Assembly: GCA_022497155.1 (NCBI GenBank)
Contig: MU385788.1
Span: forward strand, 1-64,000
Length of the DNA stretch: 64,000 nucleotides
Direction: 5' to 3'
Origin: Whalleya microplaca
Lineage: Eukaryota; Ascomycota; Sordariomycetes; Xylariales; Xylariaceae
Below, piece by piece: positions 30,912 through 42,836 of this stretch. The notes beneath the pieces are model-generated. The model saw only the letters and a program-made list of their open reading frames with translations, was not told the origin of the DNA and made no database searches. A program made the position numbers and the translations under genes. Numbering within the stretch: position 1 is the stretch's first letter; each line of letters opens with the position of its first letter.

Positions 30912-33434
30912 TCATCTAAGAAAGCGAGATTCTGTGCGCTTGAAAAAATACGAAGCCTTCCCAAAGGCGTCAGCCTCCTCCTCTAGGACCATTCTAAACC
31001 TCTCTTTCACTCTGGCCAAGGCATTTTCCCGCCATTCCGTTACGTAGGCGACGATATCCTCGATGCTCCCTGTGAGAAGAAGGTTTCTCTCTCGAATAAC
31101 AAGAGGGTCATCCCACTTTGCGCGACAGACCAAAGCGTTCGAAAGGTTCCCAAGGCCATCGAGGGGCAATGCTGCTGGGAACCTAGAGGGCGGACCATCA
31201 GAGTAGTTTTTACTTTTCCATCGGCGAAAAGCGTTCCGCGGTATCGTCAGGGCAATATGGGAGTCGGCCAGATCCCGCCACTCGCCAAACCAGGGGGCCT
31301 CCAATGTGGACATGTCATCCTCGAGTCTAATAAATTGAGGCGCCATGGTCCTTCGCCTTGGTTTCGTGCTGGGATTATCTCCATACGGCACTGTTGCCAT
31401 GGTAAGTCTCGCCTCCCCTTTCTTGCAGCCGGCGGGAATCCACTCGCAACCAAATTTCGACTGGTCGTCCTCAGTGTAATGAGTGTCGGTCATCTTGTAA
31501 GGGAATTTGGCGAGGTCGTTGAGATCACGCGATCTGAGATCGTTCCACCAAGCTGCATAATGGTGATGCATTCCGCGTAGTACCATTGAACTGTCTTTGT
31601 TCTCCTCGTCCAGTGATACGGATCCCACAAGCATATTCACTCCTATGTTCCAAGCCACACCGCGATACAGGTCTATGTCAAGCTTCTTGTACGAGCTATC
31701 CTCTCCTTTAATAGAATATCTGGTGTGCTGAGGACATGAGACTAGCCTCCAATGTCGATCTGGACGTAAAGCACAATGCAACATCCAGTACACTGGATCT
31801 TGCCTCATCAATTGCTGACATAGCGAATGCAGCTGACCATATGTCCATCCCGGATCTGATTTTCTGCTTTCATCAGACAGATGGTAGCGGTACATATTGA
31901 ACTCGATGTCGATCATACGGCATAATTCCTCGTCCTCCATCCACCAAGTGAACACAGGTACATTCACTGAGCCACATGTTTCGAATGTAGTTTCAATGTC
32001 GAGGTGTGAGCAGCCCAATAGCGTTTCAACATTCCGAAGCACGAGCTCGGGGTCAAATTCGAACGCCGCGACTGGCTGGGGTGCATACTTGTAAACCCCG
32101 AGTTGATCGTGAGGGTGGCTTGGCCGGGATTCCTGTCGAAACCAATGGTAGGTATCTTTATCGGTCTTCAGCTTGGAAATCATGGCTTTATTTTCGCGGA
32201 TCTTCCAAAGTCGTGAGAGGGTCTCGGAGCGTGACAGCAGATGTATCTTCAGACCAATCATAGAGCCCATCTTCCGCGCGTGTTGGTAGCAGACGTACCG
32301 AAACTTGGACATGGCCTCGAGATGCTCCAGCTGCTCTTCGATAAGAACGCCTTTGGCATTTCCAAGTTTCTCAATCCAGGAGTCGGGAACGTCAAGGCTG
32401 CAACCGCACATTTTCCTCCCGGGAAGAGCTTGTCGCACGTCGTCGTCTTCGTCGCTGCTGATATCGCTTTCGGGTTGGTAGCTAGCTGTCTCCCATAAAT
32501 CTGATGACTCTGCCTTCGTCGAACTCGAAGTAGTTTCTCCGCTTGTCGACATGGCGTCTAATTCTCTGTGACCATCTGATTCGCCTACGGAAGCTCTGTC
32601 CGAACCTTCACCCCTTATACTAGCATTTTGACTAAGTCTCGAACCTCGACGTGAGATGTCATCGCCTTCGACTGCGCCATCACCCGGAAACTTATTATCG
32701 CCCATAGAAACGTCGCCGACACCTGTAAGATTGACCGCGCCACCATCAGAACCACTCAACGATGCCTCCCCCGCCGCCACAGACTCAATAATCCCAAAAG
32801 GGCCCATGCGCATCCCATTCTTCTTCAACCACTTCTCCGGGACCGGCGTCGTGAAATCCAACGGCTTGCGGCGACAGTCGCCCCTCGTAGCGCAGACGAG
32901 ATCGATTGTCGTGACATAGGTATTCAATCGGTTGCCCCTGGCGCGATAGCTCAGCCTTGCCTGCACAGCGGCATTGACCCTGCGCGCGGCCTCGTCCCAA
33001 GCATGGAAGCGGCGGGAGAAGGTGCGCAGGGCGTCGAGGAAGGACTTGGAGCCGTGCAGGTGGGGCGGGAGGGCGTCGACCCAGGCGCCGGCTCGGGGCT
33101 CGTGGGCCCAGTTGCCGGCGATGGTGCGGCGGGCCTCGTCGCGGCGGTTGCGCTGGGCGCGGCGCTCGCGCGCGAAGGAGAGTTCGTCCTGGAAGTGCTG
33201 CTCGAACTCCTCTGAGTTGAGGACAGATTTGTAGGCTGCGTCGGATTCCACGTAGAGCATGTACTGCTCGAAGGCGTCCGCGTAGTTCGTCACCTTGGCA
33301 AACGCCTCGCGCGCGATGAGTTCTTGTGCGTGGAAGCGCGCGGAGGCGAGCGGGATCGCGCGCAGGTAGGAGATCGCCTCTGGGAGGGAGGGGAAGGTGA
33401 GGCCCTCTGGCTTGGGATTTCGGGAGTCCGCCAT
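30912..33434 (-). CDS. Conserved-looking 840-residue protein of unknown function
   Basis: This single-exon protein has 840 residues counted from the ATG at 33434, which has a good context (CCATGG). The same frame also contains an ATG at 33566, but the extra 44 residues are Pro/Ser-rich and leader-like. Residues 15-220 are helical and basic, with an Arg/Glu-rich coil near 80-105. Residues about 225-350 are a Ser/Gly/Asp/Glu-rich linker. Residues 355-840 appear globular and rich in Trp, Tyr and His, for example CGCSLDVPDSWIEKLGN, DPVYWMLHCALRPDRHWR and MHHHYAAWWNDLRSRDL. No family signature, signal peptide or membrane helix was recognised. The His/Trp-rich stretches could bind metal, but no known motif spacing is met. 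It is convergent with the S28 peptidase and upstream of an AT-rich spacer. Confidence 0.75.
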   Translation of the reverse strand: MADSRNPKPEGLTFPSLPEAISYLRAIPLASARFHAQELIAREAFAKVTNYADAFEQYMLYVESDAAYKSVLNSEEFEQHFQDELSFARERRAQRNRRDEARRTIAGNWAHEPRAGAWVDALPPHLHGSKSFLDALRTFSRRFHAWDEAARRVNAAVQARLSYRARGNRLNTYVTTIDLVCATRGDCRRKPLDFTTPVPEKWLKKNGMRMGPFGIIESVAAGEASLSGSDGGAVNLTGVGDVSMGDNKFPGDGAVEGDDISRRGSRLSQNASIRGEGSDRASVGESDGHRELDAMSTSGETTSSSTKAESSDLWETASYQPESDISSDEDDDVRQALPGRKMCGCSLDVPDSWIEKLGNAKGVLIEEQLEHLEAMSKFRYVCYQHARKMGSMIGLKIHLLSRSETLSRLWKIRENKAMISKLKTDKDTYHWFRQESRPSHPHDQLGVYKYAPQPVAAFEFDPELVLRNVETLLGCSHLDIETTFETCGSVNVPVFTWWMEDEELCRMIDIEFNMYRYHLSDESRKSDPGWTYGQLHSLCQQLMRQDPVYWMLHCALRPDRHWRLVSCPQHTRYSIKGEDSSYKKLDIDLYRGVAWNIGVNMLVGSVSLDEENKDSSMVLRGMHHHYAAWWNDLRSRDLNDLAKFPYKMTDTHYTEDDQSKFGCEWIPAGCKKGEARLTMATVPYGDNPSTKPRRRTMAPQFIRLEDDMSTLEAPWFGEWRDLADSHIALTIPRNAFRRWKSKNYSDGPPSRFPAALPLDGLGNLSNALVCRAKWDDPLVIRERNLLLTGSIEDIVAYVTEWRENALARVKERFRMVLEEEADAFGKASYFFKRTESRFLR

Positions 33435-34618
33435 GGTTGCGGATGGGTTTGGGTCAGGACAGTTCGGTTGAAAGAGGGAAGGCAGTGGTAAGGTGGGAGA
33501 TTGCTGGTGAATGGGATTATCACCTGGGTGACTCGAGGGACAAAGGATGTCCCCGAACAATAACATAGAATCCTTTTTGTTGAAAACGGCATATGCCCTG
33601 TCTCAGATTTACATCAAAGAAACGGCTATATGTATTCTTTATTTTATCTACAATTCATAGAGGGACTTCCTACTGCTCCAATGGCGTGAACGTCTGTATC
33701 ATGCTATAGCCACAACCCCTGAGCTCAAAATAATATATGTTGATATCACCAGTCACGATTATTTCTTATCGATTATCTCCAAGATATCATGAAATTCTGA
33801 ATAGCGCTTTCCTCAATTATTAATAATTAGCGGTTCCTTCGTGTTAGTTCTTCGAGGGAAGAAAACGATAAGCAATCCGTCTATGTGAGCGTTGAGGCAA
33901 GCGGACTTATGAGCACCAACTAGGAGCTGGTCAATTCATAACCAGTCTGCAAGTCTACTTGGGGCTCCTTCTGCAACAATGATTTAAGATAGTATTATCT
34001 AAAGACTCGTAGTCTTTCAGGAGATAGCTTAGTTATGCTCTTGAATATGATCATGAGCATATGTTTGCTTATTAGCAATCCGACATTGTATTTTGCAAAT
34101 ACGGCTAAACATTAGAAATACTTAACTTATACCTTCTATAAATTGCAACGAATGCATTACTTATGAGAGCTTCTTAACATCAACAACTATGCAATGTCGT
34201 AACTTCTCTACTTAGTATCGGGATGACTTCCTGAACACCGAGATATATGTAAGGCGTTGTAGAAATTTGGTAGTTCGATCCGGATACGAAGACGGAGAAA
34301 AGGGTTTAATCTCATACAAAATCATATCCAAAGATATTGTATCTGATATCAAAGCCAGATGCCCAGGTCGAATGTGTGTTGCTCACTGTATTTGTCATCA
34401 TGACTTGAATAGGAGGTACGTACTGGGAAGGATGCAGGGCCTCAACATTTGATCTATCAGAAAAATCAACTTTATTGAGGTGTTTCCAGCACATCTAGGA
34501 CTCTGCGAATAGGGGTAAAAGCGAACTAACACCGTGGGCAGACGTCTGATACGTGAGGTAGCCGCCAGCTGCATTTTGGACGCTATATAACAAACACTAA
34601 GTGCCAAGTCTGCACAAC
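33435..34618. other. AT-rich spacer between the 840-residue gene and the tRNA
   Basis: No gene was seen. The sequence is AT-rich from about 33600 to 34200, with many short TTATTAATAATTAG-like words. A TATATAA box at 34584-34590 stands about 30 bases ahead of the tRNA gene and probably serves it. Confidence 0.4.
34584..34590 (+). promoter_or_regulatory. TATA-like element upstream of tRNA-Arg
   Basis: TATATAA lies 28-34 bases before the first base of the tRNA. Upstream TATA boxes commonly help place TFIIIB at fungal tRNA genes. The assignment rests on position only. Confidence 0.5.
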
Positions 34619-34707
34619 GGGTTCATGGCCTAATGGTAAGGCGTCAGATTTCGGTCATACCTTAATGAATACTCTGAAGATTGCAGGTTCGATCCCTGCT
34701 GAGCTCG
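34619..34707 (+). tRNA. tRNA-Arg(TCG) with a 17-base intron
   Basis: A full cloverleaf can be drawn. The acceptor stem is GGGTTCA with TGAGCTC (two G-U pairs). The D-arm stem is GCCT/AGGC with loop AATGGTA. The anticodon stem TCAGA/TCTGA carries loop TTTCGG...C, placing TCG at 34651-34653. The T-arm is GCAGG TTCGATC CCTGC. An insertion at 34655-34671, one base 3' of the anticodon, is at the canonical intron position. Removing it leaves 72 bases plus the CCA added later. The gene is followed at once by T5 (34709-34713), a polymerase III terminator. Internal A and B boxes are intact. It decodes CGA (and perhaps other CGN codons by wobble). Confidence 0.93.
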
Positions 34708-34708
34708 C

Positions 34709-34713
34709 TTTTT
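34709..34713 (+). terminator. Polymerase III terminator (T5)
   Basis: Five T residues two bases after the last encoded base of the tRNA. Confidence 0.8.
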
Positions 34714-35228
34714 GCCAATTAATTCTTCAGGAATTAGGTGCATGCTCTTTAGATGCTCTTTCCCGATTCAGGGACGGCTGACTTCGGAGTCATTTATTTT
34801 TGTATTTCACAAACGCACTTTACGAAAATGACCATTTTCAATTCTGTGCCTTCCTCGCTACCGTGACTGTGCATACCTTACGTTATATGCCTGTACATAT
34901 GTACATGTATCTTATCTTTTGGTCGGGACCCCGCTATGCGTAATTATTAGTGTAATTCCCTACTACATACATAATAGGCGAGTGGCCGAGATCGGTCTGC
35001 GTCGTTTTCACCGCTCCAGGGACCAATGGTGACGGATTCAAAATTACTTGCAGCGTGTCTCACCGGAATCGTCCATCCCCCATCATACAGGCTGGGAGCA
35101 CCGGCTGTCCATTCCTTTTACCCCTACCCTACCCTGCTACCCCAACTAGTTCAGGTTGGTGGTCTATAGTGGTCTATCGTCTCCGTGGGCGCCACCTCTG
35201 AGCACTTGCGACTAAAAGTCTACCTACC
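34714..35228. other. Intergenic, sideroflexin promoter region
   Basis: No gene. Contains TACATATGTACATGTA-type palindromic words at about 34893-34912 and a CCCTACCCTACCCTGC-like stretch at about 35122-35139. The sideroflexin promoter is expected here. Confidence 0.4.
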
Positions 35229-36492
35229 ATGTCTTCTTCCCTGCCGGGGAAGCGAGAGCTGCCCGAGTCGCAATATGATCTAACCACCTACTGGGGCCGT
35301 GTCAAGCAGACTGCGGCGATCACAGACCCTAGGTAAACTATCCTTACCGTTGTATACTGGGCGTTCCCAGCGCATTATACTGACAATGCATTGGCAACTC
35401 GCAGAACCCTCTTCGTCGGCAAGCATGGCCTCGAGCAGGCAAAGCAGCTGGTGGTGGCGTACAAGCAGGACGAGATCGCCGACATGTCGCCCGCGCTGTG
35501 GAACGCAAAGAAGATCGTCGATTCTACGATACATCCCGGTATGGCGAACTGACTGCACCCGCCGACATCTTACCTTTCCTACCATACGCTCGAGCAATGG
35601 AGGAGCTAATCGAGGCTCGCAGACACCGGAGAGACCGTTCTCCTCCCCTTCCGCATGTCCTGCTTTGCGCTGACGAACCTCGTCGTCACGGCGGGAATGC
35701 TCACGCCTGGTCTCAAGGTACGTATGCAATGCGATCCGAAGATGGCGGCTGCTTCAGCTTGGAAGACAAGACAGTGGGCTAACTTACCAACCCGCACCAC
35801 AGAACACCGGCACCGTCCTCTGGCAGATCACCAACCAGTCCGTCAACGTAGCCATCAACGCGGCGAACGCGAACAAATCGACGCCCCTCTCGTGGTCGAA
35901 GGTCGCACAATCCTACTTCCTCGCCGTCGGCGCCTCGTGCTCGGTAGCCGTAGGGCTAAACTCGCTGGTGCCGCGCCTGCGGCGCGTCTCGCCCGCCACG
36001 AAGGCCGTGCTGGGGCGTCTGGTCCCCTTTGCGGCCGTGGCGTCCGCCGGCATGCTCAACGTGTTCCTGATGCGGGGCGAGGAGATGCGCACGGGCATCG
36101 ACGTGTACCCGGTGCTGTCGGAGGCGGACAAGGCGGCGCTGGCGGCGGCGGGCAAGGCCGAGGGCGAGGTCGCCAGCCTGGGCAAGAGCCGCAAGGCGGC
36201 CACGCTGGCCGTCAGCGAGACGGCGCTGTCGCGCGCGCTCAACAGCAGCCCCATCATGGTCGTGCCGCCGCTGATCCTCATGCGCCTCCAGCGCACGGAG
36301 TGGCTGCGCAAGAACCCGCGCTACACGCTGCCGGTCAACCTGACGCTGATCCTCGGCATGAGCTACCTCGCGCTGCCGTTCGCGCTCGCGGCGTTCCCGC
36401 AGAGACAGAAGATCAGCGCCGAGAGCCTCGAGGACGAGTTCCATGGCCGTGGGGGCGAGGGCGGGTTGGTCGTGTTTAATCGCGGCATTTGA
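35229..36492 (+). CDS. Sideroflexin (mitochondrial amino-acid transporter family)
   Basis: The predicted protein has 340 residues in four exons: 35229-35332, 35405-35538, 35623-35717 and 35803-36492. Splicing rebuilds the family signature HPDTGETVLLPFRMS, in which the Asp codon is split by intron 2. Other hallmarks are YDLTTYWGRVKQTAAITDPR at the N-terminus, ITNQSVNVAINAANAN and the C-terminal helices LTLILGMSYLALPFALAAFP. Four to five membrane helices are visible. Sideroflexins lie in the mitochondrial inner membrane; human SFXN1 imports serine for one-carbon metabolism, and the yeast member is FSF1. The third codon position is strongly GC-biased in the last exon, as in well-expressed fungal genes. 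A Lys/Ala/Glu-rich loop at about residues 220-245 is the least conserved part. The family is clear; the exact substrate in this fungus is inference. Confidence 0.93.
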
Positions 36493-37550
36493 GTTGGTCA
36501 GGTGTGTATATGTGTTGTATACGACGTGGATAGAGAGATGGATAGATATATCGATAGATAGATCTCGGACATGACAAAACAAAAAGATGGCATGGATCGG
36601 TCGGTGGGTTGGTCGGTCGGTCGTGGCGTTATAGCGGTAGAGAGCTTCCTTAGCTACGTATGGGAGGTAGGTAGTCGGGCTGGCTTGGCTTGGCTCGGCT
36701 GCCTACATGATGATGCTATGCCATGCAATGCATGATGAGTATGTAGGCGTTTCGAGGCTTTTGCAAGAGAGCAAGAGGCGAAACGGGAAGACTTCAAGAT
36801 TCGAGTCCAAGGACCAAAGAACTATAAATGATGTCGTCATAGGTCTAGCCAACCTAGACATTTCATGTATAGGAGAAAGGAGAACGCCGTTGTTATATTA
36901 CCTATGTATATACATTCACCGGCGTGAAGAAATAAAGACAGATAGACAGCATCACACCGGTGTCACACAGATCCCACCTGATTGACCGTTTCGACATGGG
37001 CCCTGCCCGGCTGCCCTGCGACGTGCTGAGAGATGGATCCGGTGAGGCGGTAAGGGCCTCGCGTTTCAGCTGCTCAGCCAGCGGTGTTGGGACTGGCTTT
37101 CTGTCTTGTCTGACTCACTCTCACTCTCACTCTCATTGCTCTGTTGCGTGAAATTGTACATGCACGCATACAGAAGACACATGAAATTAGGTACAATACA
37201 TACAAATCGGCTTGTATGTGCTGTTGTTAGTTAGTTAAGCTATGTAGCTGGGGTAGATAGGACGGGCGGGAGAACCCGGTTATTATGATGTAAAACTATA
37301 ACACGAGCAAGGAACTGACTACCTTAACAAATATTTTTCTCACGGCCTCATGCAAATAGGTACCAACATCGCCGGGCTTCCGGGTCTCAGCTTAGGCACT
37401 CGTTTACTTGCTCCCATGCAACTGCGAGTTCTCGGTAGATTCTAACCAGGCACATAGACGATGGACAGACATCACATCACATCACATCACCTCTTCGCTG
37501 GCGGTTTTTTTTTTTTCTTGACTTGACTTGACAACAACACCCTATGTATG

Positions 37551-37587
37551 TAGGCTAGGTAGGCTAGGTAGGCTAGGTAGGTTAGGT
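37551..37587. repeat. Tandem repeat, unit near GGCTAGGTA
   Basis: About four copies of a nine-base unit in direct order, the last diverged to GGTTAGGTA. The related CCTAACCTAACCTAA appears about 180 bases later in the opposite sense. Confidence 0.8.
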
Positions 37588-38406
37588 ATCTGGGTATGTA
37601 TGTAGATGATCGCCTCGCGCGTATCGTGTCGTGTCGTGTCGTGCCGGGGGTTACAGGGATGGGAAAGATCCGGAAGGCGGCGATGGGCTTTCCATACATA
37701 TATACATATATATATCAGGTTCGAGAATCATCACATACGCATCTAGAACCAACCGTGGCCGACTAACCTAACCTAACCTAACTGCCAGCACAGTAGGTAG
37801 ATAGGTACCTAGGTAGCCTGCCTAGTTTAAGTAGGTTGAGAACATTCATTTGTGTGCATGTGTTCGCGTGGAGGGGTCCCATCCATCATGGGCATGGAAA
37901 GTATGTAAGTACCTAGGTAAAAGTGTTGGAAAAAGTTGGAGGGGAGGGGAGGGGCATCGAGGTTGCACTGCAGGTTGGTTGTTGGCATTTTGATGGGCTG
38001 TCATCGATGGGCAGCAGCTGTCTGTCTTCCATCTTGTAACTGTATGGAGTTTAGGGGTATAATGTATGCACATATTGATGTGTGTAAGTAGGTAAGCTGT
38101 GCTGCTGCTCCTGTTTAGTTAGTCCCCTGCAACTTACATAGAAAAAGGTTGCTGCGGGATCGTAATTAAGTCCAGTCGTGTGTGATATGTACATATGTAC
38201 GTTATGTGGTGTATGTATGGATATGTATGGATGTTGTTCACTCGACTCCATCACCGCTAGGTGCAGATGCAGGTGGTACCTGTCTTTCCGCGGCCTTGGC
38301 GTTTCCGTCCCAGCAAGCCGAAAATTGTGAATTATTAATTGCATACGTAGATAGAGAGAGAGAGGTGTTATCCTGCACGATGGCATGTATGTAAGCTCAG
38401 GGACAC

Positions 38407-38440
<34 letters not shown>
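38407..38440. repeat. Microsatellite (ACAG)8.5
   Basis: Thirty-four bases of perfect ACAG repeat. No gene overlaps it. Confidence 0.95.
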
Positions 38441-40674
38441 GTTAAATCTATGTAGTTTATAACAGCAATACACGTTGGGGCTGACGAAAAAGAAGGGGTC
38501 TCGGGTTGTGAGTTAAGAAGGGTCTAGTGCGTGTTATGTACGGAATTGGCGCCGAATACTATGAGAATGTGAAGGCTTCGTGGTCCTCTTCGTAAAGGAT
38601 TGATCGGCAAGGCTGACGAGCGGCGCTGCAGGCAGGGCAGGTTGTTGCAAGCGTGTCCTGACGTAACCTCTCACAGTATGGACGCACCAAACCTGACTGG
38701 CTTGCAGTATGTGGAAAAAAAGGGCTCGTGGACGGAGTAGGCAATATGTACGCAGTATGTGCGGTCAAGCCGGTATGGATAGGAAGGCCAATTTATCCAG
38801 GCGAAGCCGCGAATACCCAGTATGTGTGCTTCTGACTCTCTTAGAGCTACTGTATATCTCAGCGGCTGTATTGATAAAATGGATAGGTCATTGTAGTGCA
38901 TGTAAGACCCTTTTCGACGGAGGTGAGAGTTGATAAGTCAGGGAACGGCCCAGAGCGGCGGACTCGGTTAAGGCTAAGTGGTTCTAGGAAAGGGGTACTG
39001 ACGGATGAATGAGTTCATTCGGGCATGACTTACAGACCTCGCATGCAGGAGGGGAGAATGTTATTAGGTAAGTGACTAGTTGTTAGTCGGGTGCTACGAG
39101 TAATGAGATGCTACTCAGTCTGAGACTTGGCACCCCAAAGAACTGTCACTTGAACTATCCTGTGGTCTCAAGACTAAGGCGGCTTAGGTGACTAAGTTCT
39201 GTAGGTCTCAAAAGTTCAAGGTAAGGCAGAGTTGAAGAAGAGAGGACGGTTTCTGAGGCGCATGGCTTAACTTCTGCAGCGCTCCGGATTTCACACTTTC
39301 CACCTCAGTATTGGACGTATGTACGTACATACATATAGTGCACTTCTAGAGGCTGGTTAATGAGAGCTAAGTAGCGCTCGGAGGCCAACAAGGTCACCTA
39401 AAAAAGCAACGAGTGAGGCCTTTCAATAAGAATATGCCCTTGCAGTCCTCGGTGTGAAATCGCAGTAATTTCTTATACGTCAGGCTTGAGCAGACAATTT
39501 GAGATTGCTTGTTTGGCATTCTTTGGTTTGGCAGAGAGGAACTGAGAACCATCGACTCATTTATGCTGTCCAAAGATATGCCTTACTGATGTGTACACAT
39601 GAGGATGCTGACAGCAGGTCGGTTCGGCATGCTCGAACCGTAGAACCCGGAAAGTTCCCGTGGGCTTGAACGAGGTAACCTCAGTTAAAAGTCAGAGTAT
39701 AAGGGCCCTAGGTTAGGAGGGAGGCTGTAAATAGACTGCCACGCAGCCCGGCGGGGAACGACTGTGCAAAGTCCCTCACTTGAAGGCGCTGGCTCCTTTT
39801 TGCTATGCTACCCAGCCCATCGGATATACATATGTCAGTAACAAGAATTAGGTAGGTGACGATAGGAGGGCCACTCTCAAGACCGGGCCCTTGTGATGGT
39901 GGTGAGGGGAAGGCTAATACTGCGTACTGCATGCAAGTGCATAGGCGAACCCATAGCAGGCCATAGGTACCTAATAAGAGGGATAAGCGCAGTCGAGCCG
40001 AATTTCTCAAAATTTTTTTTTTCAAGTGCCAATAGCGATGTGGCAATATTTGCCGTCTGTGTCTGCGCCTCGACAGCGTATTAATACCAGAAGAGTGCTG
40101 GTGGTAGAAATTAGGGTGATGGAATTGGTCCCTGGTGGAATGTTGTATTTCTGTAGGGACCACGGCCCAGCCAACCAGCAGCAAGATCACTTTCCGAATG
40201 GAGGGGGCATTGTGGATGGACATGACAGAACCTGACTGAAGTGACGGGTCTTTTTTTCTTTTTTTTTCTTGTCTTGAAGCAAGGGCTGTCTGGCTGTGGG
40301 TGCTGCGGCGGCAAGTTCAGGAAGACAATTGCCATACATTGACACCCAATGAAGGAGAAAAAAGAGAATGCATGTACTACTCGACTTCCCAGGCCAAGAG
40401 GCTTTTACAAAATGGAGTCCTACCTATATAAAGAAGCAGATATCCCAACCCTGACAGAGAGACCGGGGAAGAGTGGGAAGAGTTATTATTCATGGATTGA
40501 TTAGGTAGCAGCATTTGAAGACCGTCTACTGTCGTATTACAATCGTAATCCTATGGGAATTACGTCGTAAGCCCGTTAATAATAAACCGAGGAGTTCCTG
40601 AGTGGGGATATGAAAGATTACCAGAGATTCCTGGCTCTGACAAAAGATATGTTTTAGGAATAGGAAGTACGAAA

Positions 40675-40696
40675 CCAGCCAGCCAGCCAGCCAGCC
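40675..40696. repeat. Microsatellite (CCAG)5.5
   Basis: Twenty-two bases of perfect CCAG units. The same unit, expanded to three copies, coincides with a frameshift in the aldo-keto reductase at 50938-50950. Confidence 0.9.
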
Positions 40697-41337
40697 TGCT
40701 CGACACGTATGAAGGGGATTGAATGGGTTTTTATTGTTTTTATTGTTCTGTGTAAACAAGTAATTAATAGCAATAAGAAGGTCATTACAACTCATTATAA
40801 CCTATCTGAGGTCATGTGTATGTATGTAGGGACCCCTCTTATTGAAGGCCAAAGTGGCTGAGTGGTGGTGATAATAGCAGACGTCGCAGTGATCATATCG
40901 GTTGCCATGATACGTGAGATTTGTTTCCGATAGGAATCGTTTACAGGGTCCTCGGCTGCCAGGCAGCCAGGCTTCCAGGGCTAACATCTGCCCCAAAACA
41001 GATGCCGCCGAAGACCGTGGCTGCTGCGTGGGCACTGCACTGCGACAGTGAAGGATAGTCTGGATTAACACGGTATTTCTGTGCGTGCCATGAGCTCATC
41101 CGGTGACCGTGCACAGACCAGGTTGGGTATTGGCATACTGTGTCAGAGTGACTGATGAGGCGAATCCTCAGCCGTTGGCCCACCAATTACTTCATACTCA
41201 CCACACACAAATAGGCAGGACCCAAGCCTAAGGAAAGTCCGAAAAGAGCGAGGGGATGGGGTAAAAGATGCACTGTGATGCACTGTATCGGTCTTCACAG
41301 CTTCGATTACACAGCCCAGTGCGTGTCGTGTGTATAT

Positions 41338-41384
41338 ACGTACATACACAGTACGTACATACGTACATACGTACATACGTACAT
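41338..41384. repeat. Microsatellite, TACGTACA-type
   Basis: Alternating TACG and TACA units; each arm is nearly self-complementary, so it can form cruciforms. Confidence 0.85.
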
Positions 41385-41910
41385 AGTCGCAGTACACCTA
41401 ATGGAAGCCCACTAAAATAATTATTTAGACGGCCATACAACAGATGGTGCAGTACCTAAGGAGATCACTACCACCTCATCCTGCATTGCAGCAGCGGATG
41501 AGTTAACATTCTCATTCTCATGTTTTAACACAGGTTCTCAACGACAGGGGAAACTTCACTTCCACTCCTCATCCTGTTGTCTGTGTTGTCTGTGTTTGCT
41601 CTGAATTATCTGAATTATCTGAATTATTGCTCTGTTGCGTTGAGAAAAGAAAAGAAAGAAGAAGAAAAAAACCCCCCATTTGCCATTGTCTGTCTGCTTT
41701 ATTCCCAACAAGTAGAACTTGCGGGTTCTAAACCACAAAGTCATTACATCCGTATAACCGTCATTGTCCTCGATAAGGGAAATGCCCTAGGCTAGGGAAC
41801 TCTAGGTGCATCTGCAGCAGGGCACATTGCGTCGTGACGGGAACGATTCGACCTCTTTCAACAACAATACTCGACCAAAAAGCAGCCTTGCTCGACGTAG
41901 ACCCCGAACA

Positions 41911-41939
41911 TACAATACAATACAATACAATACAATACA
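41911..41939. repeat. Minisatellite (TACAA)5.8
   Basis: Perfect five-base repeat in the gene-free region. Confidence 0.9.
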
Positions 41940-42596
41940 GCATATTACATTATTTCATCCCTGCCGAAAAGAAACGAGAAAGAACCGTTCTTTCCCGAGT
42001 TGCCTGAGGGTTCGTTCACCTATCCGTTGACCACCGCCAATTTCGATCGGCCACTTATACCACATCGCATGGTGGCAGCAATCCTCGGTTGTTGTCCCAA
42101 GAAGCACCACCGCCTTTATACATACAACACAGTCGGTTGAACACAACAAGTCCAGAAGAAGGAAACACGAAAAAACACAACAAAGTGGCCTTTTCACATT
42201 TCCCATTCGAAGCGAGCAAGACACCCAGATTTCACCATATACCAATTATCCGTAGTGGGGGGGAATTCACGGGAACACAACTGACTCTGGTATCCTGATC
42301 AACGTATATCATCGATTACAGTGTCTACAGTGTCTACAGTACCTACCTGCACCTTCCTAGGCACCAGTAGCACTTCCCTATCAAGGCATCACAGACTCTA
42401 GGGTCTTGAGTTTAGGGTCTTGACTTAGGGCCCATTGCCCCAGGATTATAGCGCTTACCCCTCTAAAGCCATCCCAAAGCCACCCGACGCCGGGGCATCC
42501 AGCGCCTCCCAAAGGGAAAGGCTCGCGACCGCTAACAGGTGAAGCGGTAACTGTATGTACGTACATACATACATACATACAGTACTGAGTGCCTAC

Positions 42597-42643
<47 letters not shown>
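42597..42643. repeat. Microsatellite (TGAT)11.75
   Basis: Forty-seven bases of perfect TGAT repeat about 210 bases ahead of the kinase start codon, probably within the promoter or 5' leader. Length polymorphism is expected. Confidence 0.95.
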
Positions 42644-42754
42644 GTGGCTACTGAGTGAGGACGAAACAATTCCCAGCTCACCCCGTCTCGTCTCGGTCCC
42701 CTTCCCCCGTTCTCAGTTCTCAGTTCTCACACGCACGCACGGCACGCACGCACA

Positions 42755-42836
42755 CACACTCACACCTCCTCTCTCTATCCTCTCTATCGCTCCTCTCTAT
42801 CGCTCTCTCTATCCTCCTCCTCCCCCTTCCCCAGGC
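42755..42836 (+). promoter_or_regulatory. Pyrimidine tract upstream of LAMMER kinase
   Basis: An almost pure C/T stretch made of repeated CTCTCTATC words, ending CCCCTTCCCCAG 18 bases before the ATG. CT-rich tracts near transcription starts are frequent in strongly expressed fungal genes. The terminal CAG could also be the acceptor of an intron in the 5' leader. Confidence 0.5.

Noticed and set aside
35655..36479. 274-codon plus-strand frame overlapping sideroflexin
   Set aside because: It is an alternative frame of the GC-rich last sideroflexin exon; the Gly/Arg/Ala-rich translation has no motifs.
39708..40223. 171-codon minus-strand frame in the microsatellite region
   Set aside because: Translation crosses homopolymers and lacks any domain; the surrounding DNA is repeat-rich and non-coding in character.
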